Source: an uncultured Eubacteriales bacterium (GTDB lineage Bacteria; Bacillota; Clostridia; Oscillospirales; Acutalibacteraceae). From it: DNA of 41,255 nt. Position numbers and translations under genes: made by a program. Below, in pieces: positions 1 through 8,259 of the stretch. The DNA is taken from the NCBI GenBank assembly GCA_934636435.1, contig CAKUAQ010000014.1, positions 1-41,255 on the forward strand, given 5' to 3'. Within the stretch, counting starts at the first letter, position 1. Each line of letters opens with the position of its first letter. The notes below the pieces were generated by a model. That model made no database searches and had not been told where the DNA came from. It worked only from the letters and a program-made list of their open reading frames with translations.

Positions 1-21
1 ACTTCCTTCTTTGTATATTCA

Positions 22-954
22 TTACAGGAAGATCGGGTTCGTCCAGGCCTTTCGGCCCTCCTTGTCCACCAGAGTGATGCGGACATAATCGTACGGCCCG
101 GCCCAATAATGCTCGATATCAAACTCGGCGTGGGTAAGATTACCCGCCTCATCCACCGTCACCCGATTGGGATGCCGATCGCTTTGCAGCCGCACCCGGG
201 CCACCGGCGAGCAGTCGATGACCGCCTTGCCGTCCTCTACGTAGAAATCGTAGATCTCCGGGCCGCAGGAGGAGTAGAACTCGCCCCGCTCCAGCGCGGC
301 CAGAATGGCGTTGACATTCTTATCGGCCCTGACCATCACCCAGCCTTTGCACAGATCCCCCAGGAAGTGGGAATCGTCCGTCGCCACGCCGTACCAGCGG
401 ATGCCTTTCCCCAGCAGCTCGTCCCAGTAGGTCGCGTCGCCGTCGCAGTCGCCGAACAGGGCGCTGCCGCTGTTCCAGACCTCCATGGCGAAATTGCCCT
501 GCTGGGTCTCAAAGTATTTGGCGCTGGTGCTGCTCCATTGGGGATGGCAGAGGATCGTCAGATTCTTTTTCGCGTGAATTTCATCCAGCCAGGGCTGGTA
601 TTCCTCGGAATTCTTTGCAGAGCCCCACGCGAATGTCTCATCCTGCTCGAAGCCGTTGCCGTCCTCTTTGGAGGGGCCGAGACACACCGTGTGGTAGCAG
701 CGGAAGCCGTGCCCCTTTTCCAGATCGTTGCCGTATTCCATGCCGGGGATCACCAGCAGCCCCGTCTCCGGGGCAAAGTTCTTCAGATTATAGATCTGGT
801 GATCGGTGAAGGCCATGAAGTCGTAGCCCTGTCCCTTGGCATAGGCCAGCACCTCCTCCGGGGTGAGCTTTCCGTCCGAGCGGGTGGTGTGGCAGTGCAG
901 CCCGCCCTTGAGGAACCCCGTGCCGTTGTCGATAAATGCCTGCTGCCGTTTCAT
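22..954 (-). CDS. PHP-domain metal-dependent phosphoesterase
   Basis: 310-residue protein of the PHP (polymerase and histidinol phosphatase) superfamily, which hydrolyses phosphoesters with a cluster of metal ions. Metal-ligand motifs are visible in order: GLHCHTTRSDG near residues 18-28, FTDHQIY near 49-55, a GMEYG block near 71-75, LCHPQW near 135-140 and TDDSHFLGD near 190-200. No signal peptide or membrane segment is seen, so it should be cytoplasmic. It begins 13 bases after the GH30 gene ends, with GGAG 11 bases before the ATG, so it is probably the last visible gene of the minus-strand operon with GH30 and the metallophosphoesterase. The substrate is unknown. Homologues encoded near glycosidases are common, and action on a phosphorylated sugar or nucleotide is only inference. 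Confidence 0.88.
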   Translation of the reverse strand: MKRQQAFIDNGTGFLKGGLHCHTTRSDGKLTPEEVLAYAKGQGYDFMAFTDHQIYNLKNFAPETGLLVIPGMEYGNDLEKGHGFRCYHTVCLGPSKEDGNGFEQDETFAWGSAKNSEEYQPWLDEIHAKKNLTILCHPQWSSTSAKYFETQQGNFAMEVWNSGSALFGDCDGDATYWDELLGKGIRWYGVATDDSHFLGDLCKGWVMVRADKNVNAILAALERGEFYSSCGPEIYDFYVEDGKAVIDCSPVARVRLQSDRHPNRVTVDEAGNLTHAEFDIEHYWAGPYDYVRITLVDKEGRKAWTNPIFL

Positions 955-967
955 ATCGCGTCAACTC

Positions 968-2332
968 CTAAAATATCAGTGTCATAATGGAATGGGGTTT
1001 CATCACATTTTTGGTGCAGCCGCCGTGATAGCGCAGGGTGGCGAACTGCGGCTTGTCGGAGGTGTTGATCATCACGCACACCCGGCTGCCGTCCGGGTTG
1101 ACGAACGCGCAGGTATACAGCTCCCGGCTGTGCTTGGTGGTCGCCACCCGCCGGGCGCCCCGCTGTACATATCGGGAGAAGTGGCCGATATAGTGATAGA
1201 TGGGGGTCACGACCAGCTCGCCCCGGTCGGTGTCGTACAGGATCGGCGCATAGCAGCCGTCCTCCTTGTTCTCGAACAGGTCGCCCTCGGTTTTCTGGGT
1301 GCGGTTGTGGTAGGGCCCGCCGTTCCGGTCCAGCAGCAGATTCCAGTCGCAGGAGGCGATGTCAAAGTGGTTGAAGTTTTCGCAGATCTCCACGCCGTAT
1401 TTTTCTGCCAGCGTGTTCACGTCCTCGGTGATCGGCCCGCAGAATTCGCCGCAGATGAGGGGCTTGTGCAGCTGCTCGTGCACCAATCTCAGCCCCTCGA
1501 AATGGTCGCCGGAATACCAGTGGTGGGACACCGCCCATACCCGCTCGTTGACCCGCGGGTTGCTTAGAACGGCTTTCGCCCGGTCATAGACGCTCTCTTT
1601 GTTGTGATCCCAGATCAGGATCCGCACGTCGCCCAGCCCCTCCGCGTCCAGCGCGTCGATGAGATACCGGTCGATGAAATCCGCCTCCTCCTGAGCGGAA
1701 TAATTGCAGCTCTCCCAGGTTTGGACGGCGTTCGGCTCGTTCTGGACGGAAACGGCGCGGATCGTCACCCCCTGGGCGGCCATGGCCCGGATATAGCGGG
1801 CGTAGTAGTGCGCCCACACGGGTTTATATTCCTCCAGCAGCCTGCCGCCGTGGAGCATATCCCGGGTGTCCTTCATGTAGGCCGGCGGGCTCCACGGGGA
1901 GGCGAACAGAATCAGCTCCTCCGGACAGCGGGCCAGCGCATCCCTCAGAAACGGCAGAATATAGCGCTTCTCCCGTTCCAGCTGAAAGGAATCCAGCGTC
2001 CGGTCGCCCTCCTCCACCGAGGCATAGACTCCCAGAGAGAAATCGCAGGAATTGATGTGGCAGCGGCCGAAATTGTAGCCGATGCCGGTGTCCCGGCTGA
2101 AATACAGCTCCAGAAATCGCCGCTTATCTGCCTCGCTCAGCTGTGCATACAGATAGGCGGAGGATTCGGTAAAGGCACCGCCGAAGCCAAGCATCTCCTG
2201 ATACTGCACATCGTCGTATACGTTGACGATGCCCCATTCGGTGTTGGCGGGGAAATCGTTCATTTCCACCGTTTCGCTCCGCCGGTAGATGCCCTCTCCG
2301 GGGCAGGTCTCGATTCTTGTTAAGGCTTTCAA
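968..2332 (-). CDS. GH30 family glycosidase (cytoplasmic)
   Basis: Glycoside hydrolase of family GH30 (retaining; members act on beta-glucosyl, beta-xylosyl, beta-fucosyl or beta-1,6-galactosyl/glucosyl bonds). The N-terminal GFGGAFTESSA motif is typical of the family. The expected acid/base is E199 in VQNEPNAVQTWE and the nucleophile is E296 in ICGEFCG. The C-terminal beta-sandwich ends in a PHSIMTLIF-like block typical of GH30. The start chosen is a TTG at 2332 with GGAGGG six bases upstream. An in-frame ATG at 2386 exists but adds 18 residues with no family resemblance and lacks such a site. No signal peptide is present, so it should act on imported oligosaccharides. It sits between the metallophosphoesterase (88-base gap) and the PHP gene. 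The exact substrate cannot be fixed from motifs. Confidence 0.9.
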   Translation of the reverse strand: MKALTRIETCPGEGIYRRSETVEMNDFPANTEWGIVNVYDDVQYQEMLGFGGAFTESSAYLYAQLSEADKRRFLELYFSRDTGIGYNFGRCHINSCDFSLGVYASVEEGDRTLDSFQLEREKRYILPFLRDALARCPEELILFASPWSPPAYMKDTRDMLHGGRLLEEYKPVWAHYYARYIRAMAAQGVTIRAVSVQNEPNAVQTWESCNYSAQEEADFIDRYLIDALDAEGLGDVRILIWDHNKESVYDRAKAVLSNPRVNERVWAVSHHWYSGDHFEGLRLVHEQLHKPLICGEFCGPITEDVNTLAEKYGVEICENFNHFDIASCDWNLLLDRNGGPYHNRTQKTEGDLFENKEDGCYAPILYDTDRGELVVTPIYHYIGHFSRYVQRGARRVATTKHSRELYTCAFVNPDGSRVCVMINTSDKPQFATLRYHGGCTKNVMKPHSIMTLIF

Positions 2333-2420
2333 TACGATCCCTCCGCTGAAGCTGTTTTTGGTTCTTACATCCCGCGCGTCCCGCAAGGGGCGCAGATAGC
2401 CGTCCGATGGATCGCGTCCC

Positions 2421-3584
2421 TCACCGTTTCATCACGGCGTCCCGACCCGGTCCCACATTGAATTTGTATCCAACCTCCCGGCGGACGGAGAATACGTCGA
2501 AGCAGGTCTCCCGTTCCGTTCCCTCGGTGCGGTCGGTCATGTATACCCAGGGCAGGCTCTTGTCCCCGGCGGCATCGCCGCATCCGCCCCAGACGTTTTC
2601 GCAGCCCGTCGCCACCTGCCACAGGTCGATGTCCGGGCTGTAATGCACCAGCTCCGCGTGCTGATGGCCGAAATGATAGAGCAACAGCCTGCTCTCCCGG
2701 AGCGGGCTGAAGTCCGCTTCGATGGACACAGGGGTTCCGTCCATGTCGGTATAGTCAAGCGAAACCGCGCCCCGCTGCTGAAAGGCCTGCAGCACCGCCC
2801 GGAGCCTGTCTCCGTTGCGGCAGTTGTCGCTGGTATCCTGCTGGATGCCCATGTGGGAGATGAGAATATAATCCCAGCCGTCCGGCGCCCGCAGAGCCCG
2901 GCGGCACAGCCAGTCCAGCTGCTGATCGGTGTACCAGAAGCGGGGGAGCCGGTTGGTCATGTCCGTCACGGTGCCGGCCGCGTCAAAGGGCTTGCGCATA
3001 TCCATGGTATCCAGCACCACGATGCGGGTGTGCTTGTCGGGCAGATCCATGTAGAAATACTTGGAGTACGGATAGCGCTCGTCATGCACCCGGCTTTCGG
3101 CGCCGGGATAGCGGTCCAGCACCCGCTCCCGCCAGTCCATATCGCTGATGAGCCATTCGGGGCGCAGGGCGGGGATGTCCGGGTTGAGGGTCTGGAAGCC
3201 GTTGTCGTCGTGGTTGCCGAAGGCGAGCACCACCGGCTTGCGGCAGCTTTGCAGCGGCGACAGCGCCCGGTTGAGGGTGTCCAGCACCGCCTGCTTGCCC
3301 CGGATGCTGTAGGCGTTCAGCATATCGCCGCCCATGGCCACAAAGTCGATCTCCGGAGTGGCGTTGACGAAATGCACCGCTTCCTCCAGATGGCTCATGA
3401 ACCGGGCAATCCGCCGCTCCACGGTGCTGTCGTCCTCGTATACCCGCAGGGCACCGGCGGCATCCTTGCGCAAATATTCGTCCAAATGCGCGTCGGCGAA
3501 GAATACATAGCTGACCGCCCCCGCGCCCACCGTGCGGAGCTGTCCGCCGATCTGTGCAAACCGTTCTCGGATGGTATGCGCCAT
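2421..3584 (-). CDS. Calcineurin-like metallophosphoesterase
   Basis: 387-residue protein with the ordered motifs of the calcineurin-like phosphoesterase superfamily: FFADAHLD near residue 30, AMGGDM near 84, LAFGNHDDNG near 120, ISHMG in the middle of the protein and YHFGHQHAEL towards the C-terminus. These supply the Asp, Asn and His ligands of a two-metal centre. No signal peptide is seen. The start at 3584 has AGAGGGA five bases upstream. An ATG seven codons earlier lacks a site. It is the first gene after the promoter at 3638-3666 and is followed by the GH30 and PHP genes. The substrate (phosphodiester, nucleotide or sugar phosphate) is unknown. Pairing of two different phosphoesterases with one glycosidase is notable. 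Confidence 0.88.
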   Translation of the reverse strand: MAHTIRERFAQIGGQLRTVGAGAVSYVFFADAHLDEYLRKDAAGALRVYEDDSTVERRIARFMSHLEEAVHFVNATPEIDFVAMGGDMLNAYSIRGKQAVLDTLNRALSPLQSCRKPVVLAFGNHDDNGFQTLNPDIPALRPEWLISDMDWRERVLDRYPGAESRVHDERYPYSKYFYMDLPDKHTRIVVLDTMDMRKPFDAAGTVTDMTNRLPRFWYTDQQLDWLCRRALRAPDGWDYILISHMGIQQDTSDNCRNGDRLRAVLQAFQQRGAVSLDYTDMDGTPVSIEADFSPLRESRLLLYHFGHQHAELVHYSPDIDLWQVATGCENVWGGCGDAAGDKSLPWVYMTDRTEGTERETCFDVFSVRREVGYKFNVGPGRDAVMKR

Positions 3585-3637
3585 ATCTGTCCCTCTTTTC
3601 GGCAATTGTCCCGATTTTATCCCGTTCTTATGCCGTA

Positions 3638-3666
3638 ATTATAGCATAGATACCGGTGCTGGACAA
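3638..3666 (-). promoter_or_regulatory. Promoter of metallophosphoesterase-GH30-PHP operon
   Basis: On the minus strand TTGTCC (3661-3666), a 17-base spacer and a perfect TATAAT (3638-3643) lie about 55 bases before the metallophosphoesterase start. This fits a sigma-A-type promoter. No TTAACGTTAA palindrome is found near it, so this operon seems outside the LacI group proposed for the other promoters. Confidence 0.75.
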
Positions 3667-3786
3667 TGTAGATTATTGTCGCGAAAATGTGAAAAATTAA
3701 AATGCGCTGCCGGCTGCGGGGACAGTCCGGCAGCCGGGGGACGCGCTGTCCGCCGGGGCAAAGCCCTGGCGCGCGTCGCGGCCAAC

Positions 3787-3816
3787 AAAAAGCGGCCGGC
3801 TTGTCTGCCGGCCGCT
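3787..3816 (-). terminator. Rho-independent terminator after the GpsA-like gene
   Basis: Perfect 10-base inverted repeat, AGCGGCCGGC at 3791-3800 and GCCGGCCGCT at 3807-3816, with a six-base loop. On the minus strand the stem is followed directly by TTTTT. It lies 30 bases after the stop of the dehydrogenase gene and separates it from the next operon. Between here and the promoter at 3638-3666 (about 3667-3786) there is only a weak GC-rich inverted repeat (3710-3717 with 3730-3737) and no gene. Confidence 0.85.
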
Positions 3817-3845
3817 TGGCGGGCTTATGGGTCGTTCCCCGGGAA

Positions 3846-4859
3846 TCAGGCTTCAAAGGAATCGCACCGCATGGCGTCCCAGGGGATCTCCGGGAGCGTG
3901 TTTTCCGTGATGCGGCGATAGATGTGCTCCATCAGCGGGAACCGCGGGAGCCGATCGCCCAAATAGTTCCCCAGAACCCGGATGATCGCCACCGATTCCA
4001 GTGTGACACCCTTGAGGATCTCCTGCGCCTCGGTGAATTTGACTCCGGCGCCGAGGAGCACCCCCAGCCGCCGGGTGCGTCCGCCGAATACGGTCACATA
4101 CAGGTCGCCCACGCCGAACGGCAGCGCGTCGTTCCGTCCGCCCAGGAGGGTGATGATCTGCTGCATCTCCCGGGAGGCTTCGTAGAACAGTCCGGCCTGT
4201 GCGTTGTATTTTTCCGGCAGGGCGGGGTCGTTTTTCGTATAGGCGCCGATGGCCAGACTCACCGCCATGGCATAGGCGTTTTTCAGCGCCACCGCCGCTT
4301 CGATGCCCCGGATATCGTCGGTGACGGAAATGTGGTAATACGCCGTGGCGAAGGCATCCCGCAGGAATGCCAGGGTTTCCTTGTCTCTGCCGCAGAACGC
4401 TACCTCGGTGTGGATGCGGTCCGCCAGTTCAAAGCTGATGCAGGGACCGCCCACGGCGTTGAAGGATACGTCGGGACGCAGCGCGGAGAACCACAGCGGG
4501 AAGGGGAGCGGCGCACCGTCCGCTGCCCTGTGGAGCCCCTTCGTGATGGCCAGCACCTTTTGCCCGCTTTTCAGATAGGGGATCACATTGGCGGCGAACC
4601 ACTCCACCCCGAAGCTGGAAACACCGGAGATCAGGATGTCGCAATCCGGGGTCTGCCCGGTGATTTCGTCAAATTGCCGGTAGGCGATGTCGCCTGTCAG
4701 TTCCCGCTTGAGGGTCTTGTGACGGCCGGTTTTTTTCAGACCGTCGATGATCTCCGTATCCAGCGGTGTGCCTACCAGCACCACGGAATGGCCGTTGTCC
4801 AGTGCGGGGATCGCCATGGCCGACCCCATCATGCCGGCGCCGATGATCATAATTTTCAT
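3846..4859 (-). CDS. NAD(P)-dependent glycerol-3-phosphate dehydrogenase-like protein
   Basis: 337-residue Rossmann-fold dehydrogenase. The start MKIMIIGAGMMGSAMA carries the GxGxxG dinucleotide-binding loop in its GpsA-like form. ITKGL near residue 110 corresponds to the conserved TKG block of glycerol-3-phosphate dehydrogenase. The middle holds GIEAAVALKNAYAMA, matching the conserved catalytic Lys segment (A-L-K-N), and GVGDLYVTVFGGRTRR matches the GxGDL motif. In central metabolism GpsA reduces dihydroxyacetone phosphate to glycerol 3-phosphate. Here, alone with its own promoter and terminator within a sugar locus, it could be a specialised paralogue acting on another ketose phosphate; that is inference. 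The start at 4859 is preferred over an ATG nine codons upstream because it begins exactly at the Rossmann strand. Confidence 0.85.
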   Translation of the reverse strand: MKIMIIGAGMMGSAMAIPALDNGHSVVLVGTPLDTEIIDGLKKTGRHKTLKRELTGDIAYRQFDEITGQTPDCDILISGVSSFGVEWFAANVIPYLKSGQKVLAITKGLHRAADGAPLPFPLWFSALRPDVSFNAVGGPCISFELADRIHTEVAFCGRDKETLAFLRDAFATAYYHISVTDDIRGIEAAVALKNAYAMAVSLAIGAYTKNDPALPEKYNAQAGLFYEASREMQQIITLLGGRNDALPFGVGDLYVTVFGGRTRRLGVLLGAGVKFTEAQEILKGVTLESVAIIRVLGNYLGDRLPRFPLMEHIYRRITENTLPEIPWDAMRCDSFEA

Positions 4860-4898
4860 GTTGCGTTCCGTCCCTTCACATTGCATGGTTTAGTCGAT

Positions 4899-4931
4899 AT
4901 GCCGTCGGCCGGTAAACGTGGCCGACGGCAT
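4899..4931 (-). other. Perfect 12-base inverted repeat at the 5' end of the dehydrogenase transcript
   Basis: Arms 4899-4910 and 4920-4931 are perfect complements with a nine-base loop. The structure lies 6-38 bases downstream of the minus-strand -10 element, so it would form the very 5' end of the mRNA, or act as an operator at the transcription start. On the plus strand a short T run follows it, which resembles a terminator, but no plus-strand gene lies upstream. Confidence 0.6.
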
Positions 4932-4936
4932 TTTTC

Positions 4937-4965
4937 ATCGTAGCACAGACGCAATGGCGTGTCAA
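4937..4965 (-). promoter_or_regulatory. Promoter of the GpsA-like gene
   Basis: Minus-strand TTGACA (4960-4965), 17-base spacer, TACGAT (4937-4942). The start of transcription would fall near 4930, directly at the inverted repeat 4899-4931. From here to the plus-strand promoter (about 4966-5272) the sequence is GC-rich; I see no gene, RNA or convincing repeat in it except the GTTAAC half-site at 5247-5252. Confidence 0.72.
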
Positions 4966-5272
4966 CACGCACGCGATATGCGCCTGCGGCGGCAATCTCT
5001 GCCGGCGGTCGGCCGGGTGCGCACGCGCTTTGGCGGGTGTTGCACGATGAAAGACACCGGCCGGACAGACGGCGGGTCTGCGCCGGGTTGCCGCGGTTTT
5101 ACCGCAGTTTTGCCGCGGCCTTGCGCTGCCTGGAGCGCCCGCGCGGTCGGTGAGAGCCGCCTCGGTTCCACCCGCAAAAGCGGCTGGATCTGCTCCGTGG
5201 ACCGTCCCTCGGATGGCTGGCTTTGATCGAAAGCAAATGTACAGAAGTTAACAAAAAAATGAAAATAGGGTA

Positions 5273-5301
5273 TTGACATTAACGTTAAAATAACATACAA
5301 T
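5273..5301 (+). promoter_or_regulatory. Main promoter of the 23-kb sugar-uptake operon
   Basis: TTGACA at 5273-5278, a 17-base spacer and TACAAT at 5296-5301 form a near-consensus sigma-A promoter. The spacer holds the palindrome TTAACGTTAA, so a repressor there would block polymerase. The leader from about 5308 to 5430 contains an eight-base-pair hairpin with a CATA loop at 5346-5365 and no obvious riboswitch. Confidence 0.85.
5279..5288. promoter_or_regulatory. LacI-type operator 1 (TTAACGTTAA)
   Basis: Perfect 10-base palindrome with a central CG, the usual layout of LacI-family operators, located inside the -35/-10 spacer. The same palindrome is found at the promoters at 32719-32740 and 40649-40658. 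A GTTAAC half-site at 5247-5252 lies upstream and might be a weaker second site. Confidence 0.7.
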
Positions 5302-5430
5302 AAGGGCGTGATCTCCGCCACACTTTTTGCTTTGACGGCCTTTGTCGGCGTTGCATACAGCGCCGTGAAACCATGTGACAGCCCCTCATCGGAGGGAGAC
5401 TGACCGTGATCGGAAAGGATGATTTGTGCG

Positions 5431-8259
5431 ATGAAACGATGGGCAGGAGCCATTCTTGCGACAGTGCTGTGCCTGTCGCTGCCCCTTTCCGGCCGGCCGA
5501 CGGCGCTGGCAGAGACGGCGTCGGCCGCACGGGTGGAGCCGTCCGCTGCGGAGAGCCTGTCCGGAACCGGTGCTGCGCCGGACGGATATGCGGCGTATGC
5601 GGCGGCACATGAGGAGGCCGTGCCGGCCGAAAAGGATGCGGAGACGGCCTGCGGCTGGGAACTGACGGCGGAGGAAGGCGGCCGGACGGCGACGGTGGCG
5701 GTGCCCCAGGAGGGACTGTATCGGCTGGAGCTGACCTACCGGGTGACAGATGCGACCCCCGGGGAGCTTACGCTGGCGGTGCAGGTGGACGGAGGGATTC
5801 CTTTCGCCGAGATGGGCAGTTTGACCTTCCCGAAATTCTGGCAGGACGACACAACCATTCGTACCGACGATACCGGCAACGAGTTTTCTCCGGCGCAGCG
5901 GCTTTATGAGGAGACGGTCTCCGCCTATGCCGCGCCCCGGCACGAGGATACCCCCTATGCCCTGTTCCTGACGGCCGGGGAGCATACGGTCACGTTGACG
6001 GCCGCCCGGGGGACGGCGCTGCGACTGGAAAAGCTGGCCCTGCGAGCACCCTCGCGGGCGGCAGAGTATACCCGGCCGGACGCGTCCCGTCCTACATACA
6101 CGGGGGAGCCGTTGACCTTTGAGGGGGAGCGGGCGCTGTGGAAGAACAGCTATTGGCTGATCCCGCAGTCCGATTCCGACAGTCCGCTGGTGTCCCCGGC
6201 GGACGCGTCGGTGAGCCGCATCAACTATATCGGCGGCACCAACTGGAAACAGGCGGGCGAGACTATTGCGTGGGAGATCGAGGTGCCGACCGACGGCTAC
6301 TATGCGCTGGGCTTCTCCTATCGGCAGAATACGGTGGTGCATTACAGCAGCTACCGTAGTATCGCCATCGACGGCGCGGCGCCGTTCGCCCAGGCGGAGC
6401 GGATGGCGTTCCCCTATACCACAGGCTGGGAAAAGCGGGCGCTGGCGGATGAGACCGGCACGCCCTATTCCCTGTGGCTGACGGCAGGAACCCATACCGT
6501 GTCGATGACGGTGACGCTGGGGGAATATGCCGCCGTCCGGCAACGGCTGGAGACGGTGATCGCCCGGCTGGGGGACATCTATCTGGACATGACCATGCTC
6601 ATCGGCGAGACGGTGGATATCAGCCGGGATTATGACCTGTTCGATTCCATTCCGGAGCTGGACACCTCGCTGGAATGGTGCCTGGAGGAGCTGACGGACA
6701 TCGAGCGGACCATGCGCTCCATCTCCGGCGGCAAGGGCGGATCCTATGAATCGGTGGTGCGGAATATGGCGCGGGTGATCCGGCAGATGCTGGATAACCG
6801 GTTCTCCGCCACCCGGTATAAATCCAACTATTATACCAATTACAGCAGTCTCAGCGAGTGCGTCAGTGAGATGGAGGATATGCCGCTGGATATCGACCGG
6901 CTGATTCTGGCATCTCCCACGGATGCGCAGGCGTTCTCCAACGCCTACCGGTTCGGTTCGCTGCTGGAGCGGGTGACGTTCTCCGCAAAGCGGTTTGCCG
7001 CTTCGTTCCGTGGGGATTATACCCGCACCCGGCAGGAGGACGATCAGGCCGTGACCCTGTGGGTGAACTGGGGCCGGGATCAGGTGAAGGTGCTGAATTC
7101 TCTCATTCGCTCCGATTTCACGGAAAAAACCGGCATCCACGTGCGGGTGCAGATGGTGAACGCCAGCATCGTGCAGGCGATCCTTGCCGGGGCGGGTCCG
7201 GATTGCGTCTTGCAGCAGAGCCGTACCGAGCCGGTCAATCTGGCCATGCGGGGTGCCCTGCGGGATCTGTCCCGGTTCGAGGATTGCGACGAGGTGCTGA
7301 GCCGGTTTGCCCCCGGTGCCGCCACGCCGTACTATTACAAAGGCAAGCTGTATGCGCTGCCGGATACCCAGACCTTCTTTATGCTGTTCTATCGGCAGGA
7401 TGTGCTGGAAAAGCTGAATTTAAGCGTTCCCACCACCTGGGACGAGTATTTTGAGGCCGCCAAGGTGCTGGCGCATAACAATCTGAGCGTGGGGATGCCC
7501 TATACCCAGATCACGGATAACGGACAGACCGGCGTGGGCGCCGGTGCGCTGAGCCTGCTGCCCAGCCTGCTGCTGCAAAACCGGATCGCTCTGTATACCG
7601 AGACGGAGGAGGCCACCACCCTGACCAGTGCGCCGGTGCTGCGGGTATTCAATGAATGGACGGACTATTATACCCGGCTGAAGGTGCCGATCTCCATGAA
7701 TTTCTATAACCGGTTCCGCTCCGGCGTTAGCCCTATGGGCATCAGCGCCTACACCTTGGCGGTGACGCTGGAATCCGAGGCGGCCGAGCTGGACGGCGTG
7801 TGGGGGATGATCGCCATCCCCGGCGTGCGGCAGGAGGACGGCTCCATTCGCCGCACCTCGGCGGGGGGCGGCACCGGCTGCTCCATATTAAACATTGCCG
7901 CCAACCCCGACGGCGCGTGGCAATTCCTCAAATGGTGGACGGATGCGGATACACAGGCGGCCTATTCCACCAATCTGGAGTCTATCCTCGGTCCCACCGC
8001 CCGGGTGGCGGTGTCCAACCGGGCAGCGCTGGACAATATGGCGTGGGACGCGGATAAGCTGGAGGGCATCCGCAGCGCCTGGGAGCAGGTAGAGGAGCTG
8101 CCGGAGCTTCCCGGCGGGTATCAGGTGTCCCGTTCCATCGACATGGCATTTTACAACGTAGCCAATTCCAATATGAGCGGAAAGGATATGCTGCTGAAGT
8201 GGGGGAAAGAAGCCGATGAAGAGATCGCAAGAAAGCGGGCGCAGTATGAAAATCGCTGA
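5431..8259 (+). CDS. Extracellular solute-binding protein with N-terminal jelly-roll-like domains
   Basis: About 942 residues, far longer than an ordinary sugar-binding protein (400-500). A signal peptide covers about residues 1-28 with a probable cut after ALA; no proper lipobox is visible. Two similar beta-rich domains follow (about 40-205 and 225-360), each with a 'PY-LxLTAGxHTVxxT' segment (PYALFLTAGEHTVTLT, PYSLWLTAGTHTVSMT) resembling carbohydrate-binding domains of the CBM6/35 type. A helical stretch (about 365-525) leads to a family 1 solute-binding fold from about 540 (VTLWVNWGRDQVKVLNSLI) to the end. The start at 5431 gives the best spacing to AAAGGATG; an ATG at 5419 is directly on top of that site. 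First gene of the operon, next to permeases that it should serve. The ligand is probably an oligosaccharide. Confidence 0.85.
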   Translation: MKRWAGAILATVLCLSLPLSGRPTALAETASAARVEPSAAESLSGTGAAPDGYAAYAAAHEEAVPAEKDAETACGWELTAEEGGRTATVAVPQEGLYRLELTYRVTDATPGELTLAVQVDGGIPFAEMGSLTFPKFWQDDTTIRTDDTGNEFSPAQRLYEETVSAYAAPRHEDTPYALFLTAGEHTVTLTAARGTALRLEKLALRAPSRAAEYTRPDASRPTYTGEPLTFEGERALWKNSYWLIPQSDSDSPLVSPADASVSRINYIGGTNWKQAGETIAWEIEVPTDGYYALGFSYRQNTVVHYSSYRSIAIDGAAPFAQAERMAFPYTTGWEKRALADETGTPYSLWLTAGTHTVSMTVTLGEYAAVRQRLETVIARLGDIYLDMTMLIGETVDISRDYDLFDSIPELDTSLEWCLEELTDIERTMRSISGGKGGSYESVVRNMARVIRQMLDNRFSATRYKSNYYTNYSSLSECVSEMEDMPLDIDRLILASPTDAQAFSNAYRFGSLLERVTFSAKRFAASFRGDYTRTRQEDDQAVTLWVNWGRDQVKVLNSLIRSDFTEKTGIHVRVQMVNASIVQAILAGAGPDCVLQQSRTEPVNLAMRGALRDLSRFEDCDEVLSRFAPGAATPYYYKGKLYALPDTQTFFMLFYRQDVLEKLNLSVPTTWDEYFEAAKVLAHNNLSVGMPYTQITDNGQTGVGAGALSLLPSLLLQNRIALYTETEEATTLTSAPVLRVFNEWTDYYTRLKVPISMNFYNRFRSGVSPMGISAYTLAVTLESEAAELDGVWGMIAIPGVRQEDGSIRRTSAGGGTGCSILNIAANPDGAWQFLKWWTDADTQAAYSTNLESILGPTARVAVSNRAALDNMAWDADKLEGIRSAWEQVEELPELPGGYQVSRSIDMAFYNVANSNMSGKDMLLKWGKEADEEIARKRAQYENR

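Noticed and set aside
4901..4936. Plus-strand terminator
   Set aside because: Hairpin plus T run looks right on the plus strand, but no plus-strand gene lies upstream, and the structure sits at the start of the minus-strand dehydrogenase transcript.
5386..7140. Open frame of 584 codons on the minus strand
   Set aside because: Antisense to the first solute-binding protein and covers the promoter leader; no recognisable motif.
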